9,992 nucleotides of DNA from Candidatus Woesearchaeota archaeon. Its GTDB lineage: Archaea > Nanobdellota > Nanobdellia > Woesearchaeales > GW2011-AR15. Location of the stretch: the NCBI GenBank assembly GCA_016934775.1, contig JAFGSP010000038.1, positions 1 through 9,992 of the forward strand, given 5' to 3'. Every line of letters starts with the position of its first letter. Position 1 is the stretch's first letter. A model generated the notes under the pieces. The model was not told the origin of the DNA and searched no databases. It saw nothing but the letters and a program-made list of their open reading frames with translations. Below are positions 5,165 through 9,992 of the stretch, piece by piece. Both the position numbers and the translations under genes were made by a program.

Positions 5165-6751
5165 ATGGCAAAGAAAATCTCCTTTTTTCTTGTTTTGTTC
5201 ATATTAATTCTAACATCAGCCCATGCTGAAGAGCCTACAAAGATATATGGACAAGTCCTGCTAAGGGACACTCCTTTTGAAAAGCTGGAAGTGACTGCCC
5301 ACTGGATGGACAATACAAGCGTCTATCATGCAACCACTACTGAAACACTAACCAAGAGTGAGGCCAGATCATTAGGTGACTCTTCATTGAGAGGATATTA
5401 TTTTTTCAATGATGATAAGCTAAGAGCAAAGAAAGGATCCACCATAATCATTACTTTCAAAGGAACCTCACATAAGCTAATCACAACTTCTAACCCTGGC
5501 GGCGCTACTGTCAGGGTCACGACAATCTCATTAAGCTATGGGGGATTTGCAACTGAAGCTATCAACATGAGTAAAATATATGAAGAATTGGAAAACCCAG
5601 AAGACATGTCTGAAGAAGATCTGGAAGAATTCCTGATAAATACTCAAAACATATCTGTAAAAGAGATAGTACAAGAAGAAGATTCTGCAAATGCTCCTGA
5701 AATAATCCCTCATGAAACCCTAAGCGGGATTCCGAATGAAGAGATCAGCATAGAGCCGAGTTCACAGATTAAAGCTGATAATAGTAAGATAAGCAAGTTC
5801 TTCAGGGATCTTATCGTAATTATTGTTGTAGTCATAATTGGACTTGCTGTTGTCCTTATGTCATATTATTTCATAAAATACGGAACTACCTATATTGTGG
5901 AAACAGTATCTGAAATAACCCTTGATCCTATAGAAGCACAGACAAAAAGATTTCTTAACAAAAAAATCAAGGCTTTGGTGAAGGAAAGCATCTCTATTTC
6001 CTTTGAAAAGACCCTAAGAGATGCAATTGAACTAATAGTGAGGGACCGCACAGACACAATAATAGTGCTTAAAGATGATTCCTATCTTGGATTCATAACT
6101 GAAAAGAACATTCTCAAGGCTGGGTTAAAAATAGACACTAAGATAAAAGACTGCCCTGATGGAGTAATGTCTAAAAACAACCTATTGATAGAATCAGGCA
6201 AGAACATAGGCGAGGCTTATGAGACAATGAGCTCAGTAGGTGAAAGAAAGCTTGGTGTTATTGAAAACAACAAGCTTATTGGGGAAATATCCCTGTTTGA
6301 CATACAGTCCCAGATGTCCGGGTTTTCAAGATTCTTTGGAGAAAAGACTAAATCAGGACTAACTACTGTCAGGGATATGATGAGCAAAAATGTTGTGCTG
6401 CTGGATAAAAACGAGAACATAGAAAAAGCTGAATCTCTCCTTAGGCAGGATAATGTAAATATGATTGTTGTCACTGAAGATTATAAGCCTCTTGGGGTCT
6501 TTACTGTTGGAGATTATATTGTCGGGATGTCAAAATACGGAGAACACCTGCAGAAACACAATGTCGGGGTGCTGATGTCTTCTCCTTTTGTCACTGTCAA
6601 CCCAGACCTGAATATATTCGAAGCAAACGAATTTATGCTGAAAAAAGAATTTAAAAGATATCCTGTCAGCTATGACGGCCCTATCCTTGGGATACTTGAC
6701 CAGAAAAAATTATGCGCTGAGATGTTTTCATATTTTGAAAATAAAGGCTGA
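5165..6751 (+). CDS. Membrane-anchored protein: exported beta domain, one TM helix, four CBS domains
   Basis: The order of parts in the 528 residues is as follows. A signal peptide occupies 1-21, ending AHA before Glu22. A beta-rich exported domain spans about 25-130, starting KIYGQVLLRD, with strand-rich TIIITFKG and VRVTTISLSYGG, possibly Ig-like or carboxypeptidase-regulatory-like. An acidic linker (135-205) is followed by one membrane helix at 216-237. The cytoplasmic part has four CBS repeats: about 272-325, 334-382 (VMSKNN), 402-455 (VRDMMSKN) and 467-520 (VGVLMSSP). CBS pairs form Bateman modules that often bind adenine nucleotides or SAM, so this looks like two modules joined to an external sensor. 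No enzyme or transporter domain is attached, so the output is unknown. The start lacks a good ribosome binding site; translation may follow from the 76-codon gene 23 bases upstream. Confidence 0.9.
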   Translation: MAKKISFFLVLFILILTSAHAEEPTKIYGQVLLRDTPFEKLEVTAHWMDNTSVYHATTTETLTKSEARSLGDSSLRGYYFFNDDKLRAKKGSTIIITFKGTSHKLITTSNPGGATVRVTTISLSYGGFATEAINMSKIYEELENPEDMSEEDLEEFLINTQNISVKEIVQEEDSANAPEIIPHETLSGIPNEEISIEPSSQIKADNSKISKFFRDLIVIIVVVIIGLAVVLMSYYFIKYGTTYIVETVSEITLDPIEAQTKRFLNKKIKALVKESISISFEKTLRDAIELIVRDRTDTIIVLKDDSYLGFITEKNILKAGLKIDTKIKDCPDGVMSKNNLLIESGKNIGEAYETMSSVGERKLGVIENNKLIGEISLFDIQSQMSGFSRFFGEKTKSGLTTVRDMMSKNVVLLDKNENIEKAESLLRQDNVNMIVVTEDYKPLGVFTVGDYIVGMSKYGEHLQKHNVGVLMSSPFVTVNPDLNIFEANEFMLKKEFKRYPVSYDGPILGILDQKKLCAEMFSYFENKG

Positions 6752-7054
6752 TCATAGTCTGAACTTTTCATCAAATTTCTCTTTTGCCTTGTTCTCCTTA
6801 TAATATATCTCATGAGAAGCTCTTTTCTCAAAAAGAGAGATTGCCATGTTAACCATATCTGTCTGGAACGGCTTAAGCCCTTTGTCTCTCATGATTGTCT
6901 CAGCATCTTCGATGCATTCCTTCATCTTCTGGATATTCTCCTTCCTGGCTGTGACTTCCTGCTCTTTTTCTTCCTGCGCTGATAATGTTATTTCTTCCCA
7001 TGTCGGATAGACAGATTTGTCAGACGTTCTCGGAAATGATTTGCTGAATGCCAT
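6752..7054 (-). CDS. Hypothetical 100-aa helical protein
   Basis: I do not recognise the family. The N-terminal 20 residues are polar (SFPRTSDKSVYPTWEE). The rest is strongly helical and charged, with a likely coiled-coil stretch at about 25-60 (EEKEQEVTARKENIQKMKEC region). A second helix (MVNMAISLFEKRA) and a Lys/Glu-rich end follow. There is no membrane helix. The start is supported by GGGTGAT (7058-7064 on the - strand), four bases before the ATG at 7054, a match to the archaeal anti-Shine-Dalgarno sequence. It follows the methyltransferase-like gene by 41 bases on the same strand, so the two may share an mRNA. A weak TTTTTTAA box at 7087-7094 could also serve it. Its stop codon directly abuts the stop of the converging CBS-protein gene. 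Confidence 0.8.
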   Translation of the reverse strand: MAFSKSFPRTSDKSVYPTWEEITLSAQEEKEQEVTARKENIQKMKECIEDAETIMRDKGLKPFQTDMVNMAISLFEKRASHEIYYKENKAKEKFDEKFRL

Positions 7055-7095
7055 GATATCACCCAGAAAAAAGAATAGGCCTATGCTTAAAAAAT

Positions 7096-8112
7096 CTATG
7101 TTTCAACAGTTATCATCCTGCCACCAAAAGTCTTGAAGAGATTCTCAGTCACTGTTGCGCCAGGGATAAAAAAGTTATCTATGGCAGGCCCTTCATCCTT
7201 ACTTACAACATGAATCTGCAGAGGCGAGTATTCTGCTGCTTTTGCTACTGTCTGCGGGACATCGATACCCACATCAGTCCTCATGACCTGGACTGAAAAG
7301 ATTGCATCGTATTGTTTGTCTCGCCTAGTCAAGTCCTCATTTGCCGGCATATAACTGATATCAAAATCTGAAAAAAGATTTGGAAAAAAATATCTAATTT
7401 CCCCCAAATCACATGCTGAGGTAATAGCTCCATTTCCTTCAACAAAGGATAGATAGTAAGGAAGCCCGCATCCGATTTCATATAGTCTCCTGCCATTAAT
7501 ATCTCCAAGTCTGCTGATAAGGTCTGTATGGACCAAAGAATATAATTGTGGTGAAACAAAATTAGGCAATAAGGAAAAATGTGAGGTTAAGGTCTCAAAC
7601 ACATCCAAATATGTTGCAGGTAAATCAGTTGAATCTTCTAAAATGATTCTCCCGTTTTTATAGGAGGTTATTTTATAATCCCCTAAACAATCATCTTTAC
7701 CTATATCCTCAACATACTCGTATGTTTCACCCAAAGATCTTGATATACAGATAGTGTCCCAGAAGGCCTTAACATAATCCGCACCCACCCCTGTTTTATT
7801 TGCTATTTCTGTGGCATCATAACCTAGAAGCCAGTATTGAAAAGACGCATATTTCCATGATATTTCTGTGTCATCTTTGGTTGCAGATAACTGACTTATC
7901 AGCCTATCCTCGATCTTTCTTGGGTCAGTAACACATAATTGGATATTCCAGGCAGATTCAACATCCTGGTAGATTGACTGAAACCAAGGATCATTAAATA
8001 AACTTGCTACGTCAAGTTTGGAAGGATCATACGAAGGCATTTTGGCCTCATAGGTCTCCTGAAGATAGTTTTTTATATCTGGAAAAAAACGTAGGTCATC
8101 AATAAGGCTCAT
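7096..8112 (-). CDS. SAM-dependent methyltransferase-like protein with HTH segment
   Basis: From the ATG at 8112 it has 338 residues; a TTG directly before it is less likely. The C-terminal half carries class I methyltransferase marks. These are motif I LYEIGCGLPYYL (210-221) with the E-x-G-x-G pattern for SAM, an acidic residue after strand 2 (ACDLGE, D235), and YDAIFSVQV (268-276) as the motif IV strand. The usual D/N-P-P-Y of base methyltransferases is not seen, so the substrate is open. The N-terminal half is mostly helical. It has a helix-turn-helix-like segment at 96-119 (YDATEIANKTGVGADYVKAFW) and a strand-rich part at 140-165. This could mean nucleic-acid binding, but it is inference. 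A TATA box about 25 bases before the ATG suggests a leaderless mRNA of its own. The middle of the gene looks more AT-rich than its neighbours. Confidence 0.78.
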   Translation of the reverse strand: MSLIDDLRFFPDIKNYLQETYEAKMPSYDPSKLDVASLFNDPWFQSIYQDVESAWNIQLCVTDPRKIEDRLISQLSATKDDTEISWKYASFQYWLLGYDATEIANKTGVGADYVKAFWDTICISRSLGETYEYVEDIGKDDCLGDYKITSYKNGRIILEDSTDLPATYLDVFETLTSHFSLLPNFVSPQLYSLVHTDLISRLGDINGRRLYEIGCGLPYYLSFVEGNGAITSACDLGEIRYFFPNLFSDFDISYMPANEDLTRRDKQYDAIFSVQVMRTDVGIDVPQTVAKAAEYSPLQIHVVSKDEGPAIDNFFIPGATVTENLFKTFGGRMITVET

Positions 8113-8132
8113 CAAGAGGGATGCTGAGAATT

Positions 8133-8142
8133 TATTTATAAA
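8133..8142 (-). promoter_or_regulatory. TATA box for the methyltransferase-like gene
   Basis: On the - strand it reads TTTATAAATA, centred about 25 bases before the ATG at 8112. No ribosome binding site is visible between them. It sits in the 30-base gap after the HerA-like gene, so the methyltransferase-like gene is probably transcribed separately and without a leader. Confidence 0.65.
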
Positions 8143-8145
8143 GAT

Positions 8146-9992
8146 TTAGAAACTGAAAACTTTCTTCTCTTTAGGAATAGCAACAGGGGCTTCGCCGCCG
8201 TGCCAGGTGAATCTCGGCCTTACTCTTATGGGATACATCCTCTCGTTGTTGTCATCCAGGATTACGGCAGCTCCTTTTTCTCTTGGCAGGTCATCAAGAA
8301 ATTTATCTAGTCCTTTTCTCATATATGACTGCATTAACATTCCAAGTGCCTCTGTGTCAAGCTTTGCAGTTATCCTGTGTGACAAGAGGACATCAGACTG
8401 TGTCATAACATCTGTATGTATCTTCCCAGGCTGCTGGGTAGCCAAAATCAATGATATGCCAGGCTGCCTGCCTTCCCTCAATATTGTAACCAATGGATCT
8501 GTAGCAGCTGTCTTTCCTTTGACAGGCATGAACTCATGGGCTTCATCTATTATGAGCCATACCATAGGATATTCCATCTTTTTTTCTTCATCTTCTGCAA
8601 AATAATGCGTGGTCTGGTGAACATCCTGGAATTCTTCGTCTCTTCTTGAAACCATCCTGTGAGTAAAAAGCTTTTTTGAAACCAGGCCGATAACAAGCGC
8701 CTTGATATCCCAGCCGCCCGGCATTGTAGCATATATGCTGACATCAAGCACAGATACCTGGCCGCCTTTCACCAGGTCATCCAAAGGAGTGCCATCTTTA
8801 TCGAACAGGCCCCATGCTTCAGCATTCCTGAAAAGATTAATAGCAAAGTCTTTTGACCGTTGGGATGCGCTCTCATCCTTTTCCATTGCCTGGATAATGT
8901 CCTGGAGAGAAAATCCTCCTCCTGCCTCTTTCAATCTGGTTATTGTCTTCTCAACCAGCACACCTTCTTCTGAATGCCTGTCTAGTCCCAGAGTCAGCAC
9001 CCAGTCCTCAATGTCAAGCTCATCCGGCCTGATGGAAAATGGGAAATCTGTCGGTATGCCTTTTTCCTTGAAGGAATCAAAATAACCTTTTGGTGTGAAA
9101 ATCGTGACATCAAGTGCCTTTGGCTTTATGTCCCACATCTGCAGCAGATCCCTTTCCTTATGATTCGGGTATTTCATTGTCCAGTATATCCCCATAGTGT
9201 CCAGGATGACTACAGCAATATTCTGTTTTATTTCAGGATCAAGGTCAGATATGCCTTCTGCTATGACTCCCATGGTGTAGGAATTATGGACAATTATATC
9301 ATTTGCAATAAAATTATGTATATCGGGCACTGTGATATCAAAAACTTCATACACTCCTTCCATTCTTTCAATTTTCACAATCTCATCCCAGTATATATCT
9401 GACTCGGCAATAAGTTTTATGTCTTCTCTTTCATCAATTACTGAAATCTGAGCCATTTTTTCTCGTGAAGGAGAATACCTAATGCTCTCTCTGTATGCTT
9501 TTGGATGCTTATAGCCTGCACTTTTTCCTATCTCTGACCATGATTTAGGCCTGTAAATATCCCATATCTCTTTTGGAATGGTATCTACATTAGGATTTCT
9601 TTTGACAGGCACTTCTTTTAATGCAAGAGCAAGTCTATTTTCCTTTTTTCCATAAAAACCAATTTCCTGTAAGAATTTGTGCAGATGTGCAGTACTTACT
9701 TCCAGCTCATAAGCCACTCTTTTGTTTGTCTTCTTTGCTCTTATTATTGAAAGAATTCCAAATTTCAGAAGAAGACTTGACACGTCATTTATTAGTTTTT
9801 CAGAAGATGAACCATATGATACTCTCCACGTGTGTTTATTAATATCATAATAGATTGTGCCATCACAACTGAACAATCTATTCAGGAACAGGGCAATATT
9901 TGATTTAGTGGAACCAAATATAATATCAGGAATAAATTTAGTTTCAGATCTACTGCCATAAATACCAAGTTTTTTCAAGTATTCTTTTAGTG
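8146..9992 (-). CDS. HerA-like ATPase with intein, 5' part beyond the window
   Basis: This is an incomplete gene: the frame is open to the window edge and the true start lies past 9992. The C-extein (9282 down to 8149, 378 residues) is a HerA/FtsK-superfamily ATPase of the DUF87 (COG0433) group, a hexameric DNA-pumping family. It starts SYTMGVIAEG, the Ser and helix that follow GxGK in Walker A. It has Walker B at about 8536-8565 (MVWLIIDEAHEF), then REGRQPGISLILATQQP as the sensor region, and SHRIT with a helical C-terminus. In many archaea HerA lies beside nurA, mre11 and rad50; none is seen downstream here, so the exact role (end resection or another pumping task) is open. The protein can work only after the intein is removed, because the P-loop is split. 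The TTG at 9978 is not a real start; it lies inside the intein. Confidence 0.92.
   Translation of the reverse strand, partial: LKEYLKKLGIYGSRSETKFIPDIIFGSTKSNIALFLNRLFSCDGTIYYDINKHTWRVSYGSSSEKLINDVSSLLLKFGILSIIRAKKTNKRVAYELEVSTAHLHKFLQEIGFYGKKENRLALALKEVPVKRNPNVDTIPKEIWDIYRPKSWSEIGKSAGYKHPKAYRESIRYSPSREKMAQISVIDEREDIKLIAESDIYWDEIVKIERMEGVYEVFDITVPDIHNFIANDIIVHNSYTMGVIAEGISDLDPEIKQNIAVVILDTMGIYWTMKYPNHKERDLLQMWDIKPKALDVTIFTPKGYFDSFKEKGIPTDFPFSIRPDELDIEDWVLTLGLDRHSEEGVLVEKTITRLKEAGGGFSLQDIIQAMEKDESASQRSKDFAINLFRNAEAWGLFDKDGTPLDDLVKGGQVSVLDVSIYATMPGGWDIKALVIGLVSKKLFTHRMVSRRDEEFQDVHQTTHYFAEDEEKKMEYPMVWLIIDEAHEFMPVKGKTAATDPLVTILREGRQPGISLILATQQPGKIHTDVMTQSDVLLSHRITAKLDTEALGMLMQSYMRKGLDKFLDDLPREKGAAVILDDNNERMYPIRVRPRFTWHGGEAPVAIPKEKKVFSF
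9283..9992 (-). mobile_element. C-terminal part of a LAGLIDADG intein in the HerA-like P-loop
   Basis: About 236 intein residues are visible, ending at 9283. The end has splicing block F (VYEVFDITVPDIHNFIANDIIV) and block G, His-Asn followed by Ser+1 of the extein at 9282-9280. Penultimate His and last Asn are the residues needed for Asn cyclisation, and Ser+1 is the acceptor for transesterification. Upstream, IALFLNRLFSCDGTIYYD (about 9840-9893) matches the second LAGLIDADG motif of a DOD homing endonuclease, with its catalytic Asp kept. A basic region (PKSWSEIGKSAGYKHPKAYRES) may be a DNA-binding helix-turn-helix. SDIYWDEIVKIE before block F is typical of archaeal inteins. Block A, block B and the first LAGLIDADG motif lie outside the window. 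The element looks intact as far as it can be seen. Confidence 0.93.

Noticed and set aside
8207..8605. 132-codon open frame opposite the HerA-like gene
   Set aside because: It lies antisense to conserved Walker B and sensor segments and its Ser-rich product looks like a shadow.
9978..9980. TTG at 9978 as the start of the HerA-like gene
   Set aside because: The frame stays open to the window edge and this codon lies inside the intein, so it cannot be the true start.
1..9992. CRISPR array, insertion sequence or long direct repeats
   Set aside because: No regularly spaced repeats, transposase motifs or terminal inverted repeats were seen on either strand; the only mobile element is the intein.

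Overview
The window looks archaeal, most likely a small-genome lineage of the DPANN type, although the exact phylum cannot be read from the sequence. The evidence is an archaeal/eukaryal-type TrpRS, a tRNA-Trp with discriminator A, a HerA-family ATPase carrying an archaeal-style intein, and AT-rich TATA-like boxes about 25-29 bases before several start codons that have no ribosome binding site. Base composition is AT-rich, genes are packed tightly on both strands, and no gene-free stretch exceeds 100 bases.

Left third (72-3417, + strand): a tryptophan cluster. It holds tRNA-Trp(CCA), a 97-codon unknown gene, trpB (tryptophan synthase beta), a YggS/PROSC-type PLP-binding protein, and trpS (tryptophanyl-tRNA synthetase). 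It therefore covers making tryptophan, keeping the PLP cofactor, charging tRNA-Trp, and the tRNA itself. No trpA is present. The four proteins hold a single Trp residue in 1059 codons, whereas the other genes of the window hold about 1.2% Trp. The tRNA ends 25 bases before the first ORF, so tRNA and mRNA are probably made as one transcript. Bases 1-71 before the tRNA hold no gene I can support.

Middle (3419-6751): a small unknown gene and a six-helix membrane protein with a glycine-rich segment lie on the - strand. Across a 92-base divergent promoter region, a two-helix small membrane protein and a large receptor-like protein lie on the + strand. The large protein has a signal peptide, a beta-rich exported domain, one membrane helix and four cytoplasmic CBS domains.

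Right third (6752-9992, - strand): a small helical unknown protein, a Rossmann methyltransferase-like protein with a helix-turn-helix segment in its N-terminal part, and the downstream part of a HerA-like ATPase. The ATPase is cut by the window edge. Its reading frame first runs through the C-terminal part of a LAGLIDADG intein and then enters the ATPase exactly at the serine of the Walker A motif. The N-extein and the start of the intein lie beyond base 9992.

The best candidates for a closer look are the tryptophan cluster (tRNA-mRNA linkage and Trp depletion), the intein in the HerA P-loop, and the CBS receptor-like protein.
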